Shown here: positions 1-10,939 of the stretch, one piece after another
Layout of the letters: every line of letters begins with the position of its first letter
How positions within the stretch are numbered: the first letter of the stretch is position 1
NCBI GenBank assembly: GCA_958450325.1
Contig: OY288242.1
Location: 66,665,562-66,729,561, forward strand
Direction: 5' to 3'
Origin: Agrostemma githago
Lineage: Eukaryota; Streptophyta; Magnoliopsida; Caryophyllales; Caryophyllaceae
DNA: 64,000 bases
Program-made: the position numbers and the translations under genes
Notes under the pieces: generated by a model
Databases searched by the model: none
What the model was told of the DNA's origin: nothing
The model's input: the letters and a program-made list of their open reading frames with translations, nothing else

Positions 1-1126
1 AGTAGCGTCTTTCACTTTAGTCACTTCAACCCCATCTCTTTCAGTGAAACCTCAAACGCTGCACATGCCCACGGAACACCTGACCTCCTCCTGAAATTCG
101 TCAAAAATGACGTAGGTGTAGATCCTCACGGCGTACTGTTCTATCGGCAGGTATGTTATTGTCTTGGGCAGAGATTGTATGTTCTCACTGTCAAACTTTT
201 TCTGGGTATACCTCTGCTGATCCACGGCGCTCTCGAACCGCATCCAGAATTCAACCAACGTTCCGTGTTGGTTCTCAAACCGTTTGAAGAAACTGTTTTC
301 ACTCTCCGATCTTTGTGTTGTTCACATTAAGCCACCTATCTTCAGATCTCTGCAGTGTGCGATGACCCACTGCTTCCTAATCAAAAAGGTAGATGCAAAC
401 CACTGAACATCCCCTACGTCGTGCTCCTCCATTATTTCCATCCACCACTCGTCGAATTCCGCTGGATCGATCTCGTCGTCCCACACTATTGCATTCAATT
501 TCTTCAGGAATTCCTGATAGTCACTCCTCGAGACACCGTATTTTGTGGGGACCTTATTCATGATATGCCACATACAAAATCGTTGTCACGCGGATTTGAA
601 CATCTTCGCGAACGATGATATGATTCCCGGGTCCTGATCTGTGATGACGTACTCAGGCTCCTTGCCGCCCATGGCCTTCAGGAACCGCTCGAACACCCAG
701 TTGAACGATTCAAAGTTGTTGTGCGCGATGAGGACGCCACCAAAAGTCACCGATCGATTGTGGTGATCGACACCGGTGAACGGGGTGAATATCATCTTAT
801 TTGTTCGTCCCGTAGGTCGAGTCGAACGAAACTGCGTCACCAAACTACCTGTAATTTCTCCTAGCAACACCGTCAGTCCAAAAGACCCTGCTCAAACTAC
901 CATCGTCATCCAGTTTGTAATAAAAAAATCCCTGCCGATTGTCCGCCATGTCCCTGAAACGATCGATGAATAACTAACCGTCCCTCTCATGGACGAAGCA
1001 CTTTATATCTCTGCCAAAGTTTTTGAAGTCGGCCAAGTTGGCACCTACGTTTGCGAATCCTTCAACCTGCTCCTTACACATCTTGTACGTCCGCGTAGCA
1101 CCAATCTTCAACTGAAATAATAGATG

Positions 1127-1290
1127 GATTAAAGTAACGTATGACAAGAATTAAAATAACAGTAAGAAGGGATTAAAGTAACACGGGATTAAGTTACCAG
1201 AAAATGCTCACTCACAGATGGTATTCATTAAAGTAACGGATGGTATGAACCACAGCAACTCATCATGTGCATTAAAGTAACCACGGATAT
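1127..1290. repeat. AAAGTAAC word cluster in element B (first block)
   Basis: The octamer TAAAGTAAC recurs at irregular spacing of about 20-40 bases, followed by G, A or C. It lies between the FAR1 and transposase coding pieces, so it probably sits in an intron. The same word clusters at 1,930-2,105 and 8,785-8,905 and, as AGAGTAACAC, throughout element D. Confidence 0.8.
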
Positions 1291-1929
1291 TTTGTAGTGC
1301 AGTCAACTCATATAGTGAACAGAATCTTTAATAACTGAACCGCCAAGAAGCTACTAAACACATACCCGTGAATTATTCAGGATCATTTGCTTGTGGTACT
1401 TCGTGAGCTTTATCGATATTTTATGGAATTCTCTGTCATTTGGTGAAATTAGCTTGTGGTTGTACCCACTGTGGAAAATATCAATTTTTAGGGGCCTGCC
1501 TTTGCTGTACAACCTATTCCTTGCTTTGCAGCCAACACAACGGACCTTGGTCTTCCTTGTCGGTGCCTTGACAGCGACTCCCTCGGCCGCCTCCTTCACT
1601 ACTTCCTCCTTGGATGACGACTCCTTTGGCTATCGCATCCGCGTTGACATTTTTCTTTTTGTTAAAACCCTGCCTGTTACATACGAGCAGCTTTGATTTA
1701 ATCTCAACACCTCGCCATCTTTTTGTTGTGTACCTCCTCACATCGAACCCCATGCCAATGCGTAGATCTTATAAAAGTTTACTGCCTCTTCCACGTTCTT
1801 AAAGATCTGCCCTACGTATGGAGTAAAACTCTCGCCCACGTCCCTCCACCATTCCTGTGCTTTTGCGTCCACTGGAAAAGAATAACAGTGTCATTAAATG
1901 TGGCAGTATTAGAGTCACTCTGTCACTCC

Positions 1930-2105
1930 ATCGCAATAAAGTAACTGATGACATTAATTAAAGTAACAAATGAAATACATTGAAGTAACACTAGACTCAA
2001 TTAGTAGAAGATGCGTACAAAATAGAGATAAAGTAACAGATGACGGGCATCAAAGTAACGGATAACGTGAACTAAAGTAACAGACATTGTGCACTAAAAT
2101 AACGC
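1930..2105. repeat. AAAGTAAC word cluster in element B (second block)
   Basis: At least six copies of AAAGTAAC or AAAATAAC separated by short unrelated spacers, between the FAR1 domain and the first exon. Position and form match the likely large first intron of the transposase gene. Confidence 0.8.
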
Positions 2106-2499
2106 CAGGTATATACCATTCACATATTTGGAAAATAATGTGGTAATACGCAATGTCCATAACTCCATACCATGAACGTAAAATCTAATAATATGGAGCA
2201 TTTCAATAATGGCTCCCATGGCGTCTCCAGTATAAATTACACAGCAAAAACTTACTGTTTGTGTCTTTGATAAGTTGCATATCAGCCATTGAAGGAGAAG
2301 TTGCAGTTGCACTGGGAAGAAGATGAATGACTGAACGTGTATTAGTGTGTCGTGACTGATCGCGTGTACTTCGATTGAAGGTTATTTTGGTTGAACGTGG
2401 TGGATGATAGTATAAAGCAGTATATGTCTTTGAATGAGAGGCGTTACTCTTTGATATTGTTTCCTATTTTGGTGGCAATCACGTCCCATTATCACTAGT

Positions 2500-2990
2500 A
2501 GAAAAAACCTCTATCGTGTCGGTCCTATCGTGGCGGTTCTAACATAAGGTATAAATTAAAAGTGGAAGAGGTCTTTAGTGGCGGTTTTTTGAAAAAACGA
2601 CACAATAGAGTGCTACTTTGGAGGCGGTTTTATTTTAGAACCGCCACTATAAAGTTTTTGTGGCGGTTCTATTAACAACCGACGTACAAAATGACACAAT
2701 AAATTGCTACTTTTGACGGCGGTTTTATTTTAGAACAAACACTATAAGATTTTTGTGGCGGTTCTATTTACAACCGACGTACAAAGTGACACAATAAAGT
2801 GTTACTTTTGGTGGCGATTTCATTTTAGAGCCGACACTATAGAGTTTTGTGGCGGTTATATTTAAAACCGATGTAAAAAGTGACGATTTTGTTTTATAAC
2901 CGACACTATAAAGATTTTTTGTAGCAGTTTTAAAAATAACCATCATTATAAGTCCTTAACGTCGGTTTGTTAAGAAAACTGCCACCATAG
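2500..2990. repeat. CACTA-1 left subterminal repeats
   Basis: Repeated units of the form GTGGCGGTTTTATTTTAGAAC followed by CGACACTATAAAG occur about every 60-90 bases. Each unit joins a GGCGGTT core to a CCGACAC or CCGCCAC core, giving many imperfect palindromes. Such arrays are the usual binding sites for the subterminal-repeat-binding protein of CACTA elements. Confidence 0.85.
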
Positions 2991-3239
2991 GAACACTAGA
3001 AGAAAATAAGAAAATTCTATATGTACGGGTCATTAACAAATTAATTAATGATTAAAACTAGAGCCGATGAAACGTCTCAAGCCCGATGGCCCAACCCAGC
3101 CCAATAGTTTTCTGGGCTTGACCATGGATTTTGCAAAAAAACGTTGTGGCGCAGCCCAAAATATCCCAAATATTTTGGGCTAGTGTCTTGTCATATTTTT
3201 AGCTTTACTCGGTACATCACAAATAGTCTCACCTATATA

Positions 3240-3496
3240 CTCCCTCCGTCCCAATGAATTCTTTACGTTTGCTTTTTGGCACTATTCATGAGGTGGAATA
3301 ATCTCTAATTTAATTTCTTATATATAACGTAAAACATAGTCATGTGAGATCTTTTTCGAATGTTCTTAATAAGTACATTAAGATTATCACATTTTTAGAA
3401 TTTTTAATAATACGTAACTAAAGATATGAACGAAACAAAATTGACCTCGACAAGTATGAAAAAACAAACGTAAAGAATTTATTGGGACGGAGGGAG
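3240..3496. mobile_element. TA-flanked MITE (Stowaway-like) inside CACTA-1
   Basis: Inverted ends CTCCCTCCGTCCCAATGAAT and its near-perfect reverse complement frame 257 bp, with TA on both sides (3,238-3,239 and 3,497-3,498). This fits a Tc1/mariner-type MITE. It inserted after CACTA-1 formed. Confidence 0.85.
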
Positions 3497-3654
3497 TATT
3501 TCGGAATAGTAACATTTTTTTGGAGGTAGAATTGTCTTAATGAATATTAACTGCCTTTCTTCATTGTTAGTCTAAACCGGTAATTTTGTAGCCGTATTTT
3601 ATTAATGTACATGCATGCTTACTGAATCACCACATAACTAAAATTCCGATAAGA

Positions 3655-3722
3655 ATGGGTAAGCTCGGGTGGTAATAGCTCACTTACCCCGACCGAGAGC
3701 TTGAGCGTTCGATTCTCACATG
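3655..3722 (+). other. tRNA-like promoter segment, possible SINE head
   Basis: The stretch has a tRNA-like order: an A-box-like AAGCTCGGGTGGTAA, then, about 35 bases on, CGTTCGATTC resembling the B box GGTTCGANNCC. No cloverleaf or CCA end is apparent. A tRNA-derived SINE head is the best guess; I see no clear 3' end. Confidence 0.3.
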
Positions 3723-5059
3723 CGACGTAGTGCGCTCTTCTCTAGACCAACAAAAAACATGACCAAAATTCTCATTCAAATTTTATTCTGTATCACACGG
3801 AAGTTTTTAACTTTCGTCATAACATTTATTGTTCATTCTCAAGAAACCAATTTAATTCATTCTCATCGAAAATTGTTTATTATTTCGTCGCAGTTTTTTA
3901 TTTTAATCTCGAGATATGTTTTATATTTTTTTCCTTGATCTATTTATTTATTTTCAAAACTTCGAGCTTGTCTCGAATATTTATTTTAATTTTATTACGA
4001 CTGGTCTATTTATTACTCAATATTTTATTATCTTTCTAGCTCAATTTTAACTGGATTTCTTATTTGGGACGCCTTTTATTAACTCGATGTCTACCTGTAC
4101 ATAAGTGATTAATGATTAGGTGACATTTATCTAATAACATAAGGAAAAATATCACCCAAAATAACTTTAAATTGAAAATTAACCCTACAAATAAAATAAA
4201 TGTCGCCTAAACTAGAATATTCCTCGGAATATATCACGATTTGACGATTTTAACTTATTTATATCACGATTTGACAAACCCGCTCAAAACATTCACTCAC
4301 CCGCGCATTAACACATTCACCACTCCCACTGCTCTTCTTCCCAAAATAAAGAAACTAAACCTAATTTCTCAAAAACACTCACTCACATCGTCAAATTCAT
4401 CAAAAAAATCTTCTTCTCTTTCACTTTCTTTTTGATTTCCTGCAGGTTGCCTTTTTCTTATTCTTCTTTACTTCTCTTGCTCTTATTTTAGGATTTACAT
4501 TAATCGTATGATTGCAATCTTAATTAATTTATTTTTTGTTGTTAGTGAGGCAGATGACCTACGACCGAAATTGTCTGCCGATATTTCAATTTATTATTCT
4601 GAAATTGTTGTGTGTTGAGTTATTTGTGGAATTATAGATCTGCTGGTAGCTATTTAGTGTGCTAGCATTGTGTTATAGAATTGAAACTTTCAATTCAAAG
4701 TGACGGTTTATTAGCGTACTTGCTGGTAGTGTACTAGTGTGTTATAGAATTGAGATTTTCAATTCAAAAGTGATGGCTTATTAGTGTACTATCTAGTGTG
4801 TTATTTGTTTGGTGATAGCCTATTAGTGTGCTACCTTATTAGTGTTTAGTTTATTTGTGCTGTTATAATATGTGTAGTTTTGTTTGTTTGTTTGTGCAAT
4901 CTTACTAGTGTTCTTAATAAAGAAAATTATCTTAGTGTTCTGTTCAATGTGATTTTCATGAACAAGTTTATTAGTGTTCTGGCACATTCATGATTTTTGA
5001 TAGATTCTTCCATTTGGTTGTTCTTCCTTCCCTCGTATCGTTAATGTCTGAAGTGATGG
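3723..5059. other. AT-rich non-coding stretch of CACTA-1
   Basis: There is no recognisable coding sequence. The only structure I see is an imperfect tandem duplication of roughly 70 bases at about 4,655-4,805, where the segment around GTGTTATAGAATTGA is repeated with several changes. This may be promoter-side or untranslated sequence of the gene that follows. Confidence 0.5.
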
Positions 5060-6075
5060 CAGCGAGGTTACACCTGTTACTCCCCAACTATCACTTGGAT
5101 CTCGTCAAGTTCAAGAAAATGAAAATCAAGCTTCTGAGGCTCATGACGACTTTAATAGTGAAGGTTTTTTCATAGACATGACTATGATAGATGAAAATGT
5201 TGAAGGTAGGAGGTCGCTTTGTGATGAGTTTAGTTGGTATATTTGTTTAAATGTGATATTGTTGGTTTGATTCTGGTAGCATTGATCGGATACAAGGGTA
5301 TGTTGGCTATTAGGTTGCAGAACATCAGAGGCCCCCTTTTTTGTATACGACTCCCGTCCCCCATTTTTATCGTTTAATATCAGCCAATTTATCATGTACC
5401 TTCAATAATTTTCATTTCTTTTATAGGGCACTCTAAGTCTACAACTACTAAGCACAGGGGACCAACTTTGTTGCCAATATTTGGAACTTACCTAAGGACA
5501 AAAAGAATATTGGTTAACTGGAACGACGATTGGCAGCTGGTGGGAGGTGAACGATCTCATCTTGCTCATTTCATTGGTACAATAGCGAGGAACCCTACCT
5601 TATGGTCATTCAGTTATCCTCCTGACTAGAGGCTAGTTCCAGAAGTACAAAAGAACGAGCTTCTTCAAATTGTGAAGGTGATTTTTATGAATAAGAAATA
5701 CAAACATTTACTACTTATATGATATATATTTGTCTTACTCTATTGTTATTATTGTTTCAAATTGTACAGTTGATGTTTATTATTCCAAATTCTCTAGCTG
5801 TGAAGTATGTGCTGCAATCAATGGGAAGAAAATGGAGCCACTTTAAGGCTGAACTTAAGAATGACTTCTATGAACCAAACCGCGGAAACGTAAGCAAAGT
5901 TTTGAATGATAAACCAGATAATGTGTCACGAGATCAATGGATTTCAATAGTTACTTATTGGAGTTCAACAAAAGCGAAGGTATGGTTTGAACATCAATGT
6001 TAATATGATTAGTTCATCAAATTTATCGTAAATAGTTAATAATTTTAGTTAATAAGTACATCATTTACTTAATAG
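5060..6075 (+). pseudogene. CACTA-1 Transposase_24-like (Ptta/En/Spm) gene remnant, at least three exons
   Basis: Three exon-like blocks follow one another. The first (about 5,062-5,203) encodes an acidic, Ser/Gln-rich segment ending VEG before a GT donor. The second (about 5,427-5,680) carries HRGPTLLPIFGTYL, an ILVNWNDD segment and HFIGTIARNPTLWSF. These match the conserved start of the plant transposase family listed as Transposase_24, which accompanies CACTA elements. The third (about 5,769-5,978) carries VKYVLQSMGRKWSHFKAEL and, near its end, QWISIVTYWSSTKAK, the next conserved block. A TAG inside the second exon (near 5,627) breaks it. Splice sites are judged by eye. The role of this family in transposition is not well established, so only membership is claimed. 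Confidence 0.72.
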
Positions 6076-7781
6076 GCCAGGAATGGATTGATGTAGTCGT
6101 CCATCATCTTCGTCGTGGTTGTTGATGCGTGTTTGGCTCCTGCTGTTGTCCTCTCGTCGTCGTTGCATCATTGTTTGCTCTATCGCTACTCCAGTCGTCA
6201 TAGTGAACAACTATCCACTTGCTTCGACCACCTTCCTTCCATATTAGGTTTGGTAAGGAATCAACCACCCTCCTCTGCTCCATAAGTCACGGTGTATAGA
6301 TGTGTAGCTATGAGAATCAAAAAACAAATCTAATGATTGCCTTAGTACTTAATTGATTGCCTTTTTTTGTAGCGAACTACACTTCTTTATTAGGCAGAAT
6401 AGAGTTATTCATTTTACTGGAATAAGAATATACCATGGTGACCTGTACTTTGAACAAGCCACAGGTGGAGAAACCATTAAAAGCCTTGATGTTTTTATAT
6501 GTACAGAATATGATATGAGTAGCTCACCGTTCTCTTCGAGTAATCTCGATCTGTTGTTAAGTTGCAGATTATTTTCTACGTATCTAAGAGTTTCACTTTT
6601 TGACAGCACTGCCTAGAATCCATTCCATGTTTTGTTGGCCTACTGAGATGCTCAGTAAATGCTTTGAAGTGGATAAACGACTATATGTTGCTGGTAAATA
6701 TCATAATTCAATAAGTGTTCAATTGAACCACACTCATGAAATAAGTTTAAAGGATAGTAGTAGATATCGTCTATTGACAACAATATGTTTTATTTTTTAA
6801 ATGCACATTTATATATTTTTATTATTTAAAAAATGGTTTTAAATTGTGTTGTATAGTTCACAGGACGGTGATGAAATTTTCAGTGGAGAATAAAGCCCTT
6901 CTAGATTATTCAAAGCTATATGATGGTGCTAAGCACTGGAACCTAGTTCTCTGGCAATCTCAGAATTCCACTTCTTGCTTCTTGTTGGTAATAAAGTCAA
7001 GGTTGGTCTTTTCTACATCTAGAACATTTAAACTTTCTTATGATTGTATCTCACTTTATATTATTATGGCAAGTTTTGTTGCCTTTAGTGAGGATTACAT
7101 TTTGATGAATTGATTTAATAAATTTGCTATTAGGCTTACTCATTTCTGATGCAACCACTAATCATTATGGTAATTCTAAGGATATTTGTGCGTTGTGAGG
7201 TAGTGATATTATGATGTTTGCATATGTTAGATAAGTACTACTATAACTGTTATGAAATCATGCACTATCAGTCATCACACTATTCTTGTAATATTTGAAG
7301 GCATTGGACGCTACCCATTACATTATCATATTTTTTTCTAGGGTGCGTCAGTTGTGCTACGTTACTATTGTGGTTGTGTTTGCTGGTGAGCTTTTATCGT
7401 CACCAGAGATCGTCGTGACAATACCCATGTACTCCATTGTGGCCACTCGTGGGCACCCGTTTTTGATGCGCAAGGAACTTTGCACAATGGCCTAAATCTT
7501 TAGTTATAAAAAAAGACCAACGAGGTAAGTACACTATTTTTTTTGTTCATTTTAGACATATATACTACGTTTTAGAAATTTTTTAATTTTGTTATTTTAT
7601 AATAACACATGATAAATTTAAAATGTGTAATAATTGTTTTTTCTTGTTTAAAGCTAAGGGAAGAGTTTGAGAAGGTATTTCTTATTTAAAATAATTGGTT
7701 TATAATGATCTTTTATTTACTTTTCAATGACAATTTTATTAATATTATGTTATCTTAAACGTAGATTATGGAGATTCAATA
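6076..7781. other. CACTA-1 interior without recognised coding sequence
   Basis: I read short open stretches on both strands but no conserved motif. By position it should hold the rest of the first gene and the body of the ULP1 gene, both decayed beyond recognition by eye. Confidence 0.4.
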
Positions 7782-7847
7782 ATGACAATAGAGGACATTG
7801 ATGAAGTTAAAGAAGTGTGAGCGACAAAATGTTTAGAGAATATATAG
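7782..7847 (+). pseudogene. C-terminal tail of ULP1-type protease gene in CACTA-1
   Basis: The short frame MTIEDIDEVKEV, stop, ATKCLENI, stop aligns position by position with the intact tail in CACTA-2 (10,037-10,105), MTMEDMNQVCEYWPQKCIEL. The internal TGA falls where CACTA-2 has a Trp codon. The match suggests CACTA-1 once carried the same downstream ULP1-like gene. Confidence 0.55.
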
Positions 7848-8084
7848 TACTCCGTATATATTAAATTATTTTGACTGCTCCCTTTTATGGTCTTTGTATA
7901 AGGATATATTTTTGGATGTGTTGTTGGTAAACATTGACACAATTGGTGTGTTGATGAGATGAAGATGTTTCTATGACGTTATTGTTGATTGGAATCTATT
8001 GCAAACATTTTGCTGTCATCTTTTATATTTGGGTTGGCGTATAATTTATGGAGCTGTGTTGCCGAAATTTACCTAGCTGACGGT

Positions 8085-8690
8085 TTTTATAAAAGCGACG
8101 TGAAAACTTACTCTACGGCGGCGGTTGTTGTACCGTACTTGACATCATGGATTATTCTACAACAACGGTTCTTATATTAAAAATGACATCGTATGTTATC
8201 TATAGTGGCAAATTTTAGGTGAGAAACGACACCATAAGACCTTTAGTGACGGTTTTTAGTTGTGAAACGACACTATAGATGACCTATAGTGACGGTTTTT
8301 AGTTTAGATATGACATCATAGATACCTACAGTGGCGGTTTTGAGTAGACAAATGACACCATAAATGACCTACAATTGCGGTTTTAAGTTGAGAAACGACA
8401 CCATATATGACCTACAATGGCGGTTTTTAGTTGAGATACGCCACCTATAGATGACCTATAGTGGCGGTTTTAAGTTAAGAAATGACACTATAGATGACCT
8501 ATAGTGGCAGTTTTTAGTTGAGAAACGACACCATAGATGACCTATAGTGGCGGTTTACACTTAAGAACCGCCACCGTAGATAATTAATGGTGGCGGTTGT
8601 ACAACCGCCACTTACCTATAGTGACCCCACCAATCATGTCGCTCTAAAACCGCCACCGTAGGGTTATTTAAACCGCCACTGTAGGGGTTT
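8085..8690. repeat. CACTA-1 right subterminal repeats
   Basis: About ten units read roughly GACCTATAGTGGCGGTTTTTA then AGTTGAGAAACGACACCATA, with a period near 65 bases. They carry the same GGCGGTT and CGACAC cores as the left array and end in perfect CCGCCAC words next to the terminus. Confidence 0.88.
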
Positions 8691-8784
8691 TTTCTACTAG
8701 TGTATTTTAGGAAACAATATCTTTTTTTTAATATGGCGGTTTCCTATATCCAGACGTCACTCCAATGCAATACAATAATAGATG

Positions 8785-8905
8785 AAAAGCACTAAAGTAA
8801 CGACTGGAGTGTATTAAAGTAACACGACATATAAAGTAACAGATGATTGACATTAAAATAACAGATGCTTCACACTAAAGTAACGCAATATGTGAACTAC
8901 AATAA
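8785..8905. repeat. AAAGTAAC word cluster in element B (third block)
   Basis: ACTAAAGTAACG, ATTAAAGTAACA, ATAAAGTAACAG and related words resume directly after the CACTA-1 right border. This supports the reading that 1-2,492 and 8,703 onward were one element before CACTA-1 inserted. Confidence 0.75.
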
Positions 8906-9231
8906 CTCAATACTTTAATGGTTTCATTATTTGTGGATTCCATATTTATGATATCTATAGATATCAGTAAGTCGGTGCACAATTCCGGAAACGTCACAGT
9001 GTACTTAAGTTACGAGGATATTAAGGAAATGTGCAATTACAATGCTCTAATTCTAACAATAATTCTATTTTAGGAATGCTTTTTATATGTAATTTGACTC
9101 TTGGCTCCACATGTCACCTCCTAATTGAATCTCTTCCTCTTGGTGCCAAAAGGAAAGGCAAACAATTCATTGGAACGGAGGGAGTACTTAGTTATTTTAT
9201 ATTATTTCATACTTACTAACGTAAGTTGTAT

Positions 9232-10105
9232 TGTATACAACAAGAATTGGTTGTTGCTTGTCATTTGCCCTTGGGACAACATAGCATATATCTTTAACTC
9301 GAATAAAGATAAACATGACTTGGATATCGTAAAACTAAATTTGCAATTGTAAGTTATGTTTATTAATTAGTCATCAAAATACTATCTTAAGTTAAACCTT
9401 TACAAGAAAAATAATAGTCTAATAATTTTTAATGTTTATAATGTAAGGGCTTGGAAAAATTTATACAGTGAGTGACGGGAGACGTCATATGGTTAAAAAA
9501 TATAGTCTCGAAGTGAAAATGATCGAGGTAAACAACATTATCAAGCTTTAACTTGTTTAATTATTTCATTTTTTTACATGGGTTAGTACTTACCATTTAA
9601 TTTAAACTTAATGCGTTGGTTGAGATAGTTCATGAAATCAGGTTAATGATTTTGTGTTCTTATATATGTTTACTCCATTATAGCTATTTGATTTTTGTCT
9701 TTTGTTTTCTGTACAAATTTTGTGTCGGAGATGACTAAATTAAGGCAATGATTATAGCGCAATTAATGAATTAAACTATCTTGGTGATTAATGATTTATA
9801 ACACCTTTTTTGTTCATATAATTTCAGTGTGCTCAACAATCTGGAGCCTTTGAATGTGGATACTATGTCATGAAGTGGATGTACGACATCACCATATTCT
9901 ACTCTAAGTGTCAAGAAAGCTTAATTCAGATTTTTTTAACTTAATCTTAGTTTTTCTATTATAAAGTAATTATGGGTGTAACCGTTAATCCATCGTTACT
10001 ATTCTTTTTATTTGTTACTGTGTTTCAAAATCAAGAATGACGATGGAAGATATGAACCAAGTTTGTGAATATTGGCCTCAGAAGTGCATAGAGTTGATGA
10101 TGTAG
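9232..10105 (+). pseudogene. ULP1-family cysteine protease of CACTA-2 (C-terminal exons)
   Basis: Exon pieces follow the order of the ULP1 (SUMO-protease-like) domain. The block at 9,238-9,350 reads NKNWLLLVICPWDNIAYIFN, where the family has H-W with the catalytic His; here the His position is Asn. The block starting at 9,828 after a TTTCAG acceptor reads CAQQSGAFECGYYVMKWMYD, containing the oxyanion Gln and the catalytic Cys of the family. A last exon at 10,037-10,105 ends IELMM, stop. Plant CACTA elements often carry such a gene downstream of the transposase. Its job there is unknown. The Asn-for-His change and a run-on after the Cys exon suggest it is inactive. Confidence 0.72.
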
Positions 10106-10429
10106 TACATTTGTGACTTTGTTAACTTTTGTGGTTAGATATTGTAGTCATGTTGATAGCTAGACGTGGGGCATTCTACTGGAGATGCTAATTATGTAGT
10201 TGGAGGTGTGGATTGGTTATGGATTTCGTTGTGCTATTTAAACATTGCAGTGATATGATTTTGATTTTCGTTTAATCAAATTGTAGGGAGGTGCTGGCCA
10301 ATTTTCGGCAAATATTATAATTGGCGTGCTTTGATTTTTTTTTTTTATATACCATTCTCAGAGATACGAAAATTCAATTTCGTAATTAAAATCAGTAACA
10401 TTTGTCACCGGTTTCAAAATATAACTAAA

Positions 10430-10925
10430 TGATAAAATGATTATCATAGGTTTCAATGAGGTACCCTTTAGAACCTGATGTTATTACAAAGGTTCCAATG
10501 GTAAACCTTTGGAACCGGTTGTGGATTGCAACAAGTTCCAACGAAACACCCTTTGGAACCGGTTGTGAATTACAACAGGTTCCAATGATATACCCTTTGA
10601 AATCGATTGACAATTACAATAGGTTCCAATGAGATACTTTTGGAACCGGTTGTGAAAAATAATAGGTTTCAATGATACACCATTTGGAACCGGTTGTAAT
10701 TACAATAGGTTCAAATGGTACATCCTTTGAAACCGGTTGTAATTACAATAGGTTCCAATGGTATATCCTTTGGAACCTGTTCCAACAACAACCGGTTCCA
10801 AAGGACATCTATGGAACCTTCCTACAACCGGTTCCAAAGCTCCGGACCTAAGGAATCTGTGGCAGTAGAACCTTTGAAAAAAGGTTCCAAAGGGTAGTTT
10901 ACAACCGGTTCCAAAGGTTAATTTT
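10430..10925. repeat. CACTA-2 right subterminal array built on GGTTCCAA / TTGGAACCGGTTG
   Basis: Units of about 60 bases alternate GGTTCCAATGG with CCTTTGGAACCGGTTGT. The central GGAACCGGTTCC core is a self-complementary palindrome, so every unit can pair with itself or its neighbours. The core differs completely from the GGCGGTT core of CACTA-1, so the two are different CACTA families. Confidence 0.85.
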
Positions 10926-10939
10926 CTACTAGTGATTGT

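Larger units (their letters stand above)
1..2289 (-). pseudogene. FAR1-related sequence / MULE transposase, decayed and cut by the window edge
   Basis: Read on the minus strand, the pieces follow the order of the FAR1/FRS family. A 34-bp first exon (2,289-2,256) starts MADMQLIK and ends at a perfect GTAAGT donor. A FAR1 DNA-binding domain (about 1,870-1,355) shows FTPYVGQIFKNVEEAVNFY, the continuation GFDVRRYTTKRW, then CVGCKARNRLY and a NHKLISP-type motif where HNHEL is usual. The MULE transposase domain (about 1,115-590) shows NRQGFFYYKLDDDGSLSRVF, a FDSTYGTNK segment with the first catalytic Asp, and VITDQDPGI with the second. RFCMWHIMNKVP and TTQRSESENSFFKRF follow to base 1. Frameshifts near 1,740, 1,600 and 860 and stops near 970, 590 and 320 show it is dead. 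The AAAGTAAC-rich stretch at 1,127-1,350 sits where an intron would be. Family assignment is firm; whether it was a transposase or a domesticated regulator is judged from its element context. Confidence 0.85.
2493..8702 (+). mobile_element. CACTA-1: complete 6.2-kb CACTA (En/Spm) element inserted in element B
   Basis: The left end reads CACTAGTAGAAAAAACC and the right end is its inverse, GGTTTTTTCTACTAGTG. Both are bordered by the 3-bp duplication TAT (2,490-2,492 and 8,703-8,705), the size expected for CACTA elements. Arrays of GTGGCGGTT-type subterminal repeats lie at 2,500-2,990 and 8,085-8,690 in inverse order. Inside are a Transposase_24-like gene remnant (about 5,060-6,075), the tail of a ULP1-type protease (7,782-7,847), a TA-flanked MITE (3,240-3,496) and long AT-rich stretches. 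I see no TNP2-type transposase, so the copy is probably non-autonomous. Confidence 0.93.
9050..10934 (+). mobile_element. CACTA-2: right part of a second CACTA element, left end missing
   Basis: The right terminus TTTTCTACTAGTG ends at 10,934 and is preceded by a subterminal array (10,430-10,925) and a ULP1-type gene on the plus strand (9,232-10,105). I found no matching CACTAGTAGAAAA start with GGTTCC repeats between 8,703 and 10,400, so the left half appears lost. The left limit given is approximate. At 9,172-9,187 the sequence GGAACGGAGGGAGTAC looks like one end of a TA-flanked MITE whose partner I could not find. Confidence 0.65.

Noticed and set aside
1..2289. Functional host FAR1-RELATED SEQUENCE gene
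   Set aside because: Several stops and frameshifts, and a setting inside a repeat-bounded element with subterminal words, favour a dead transposase.
10430..10925. Regularly spaced repeats that could recall a CRISPR array
   Set aside because: The units vary, the spacers are not unique, and they end at a CACTA terminus in plant DNA. They are subterminal repeats.
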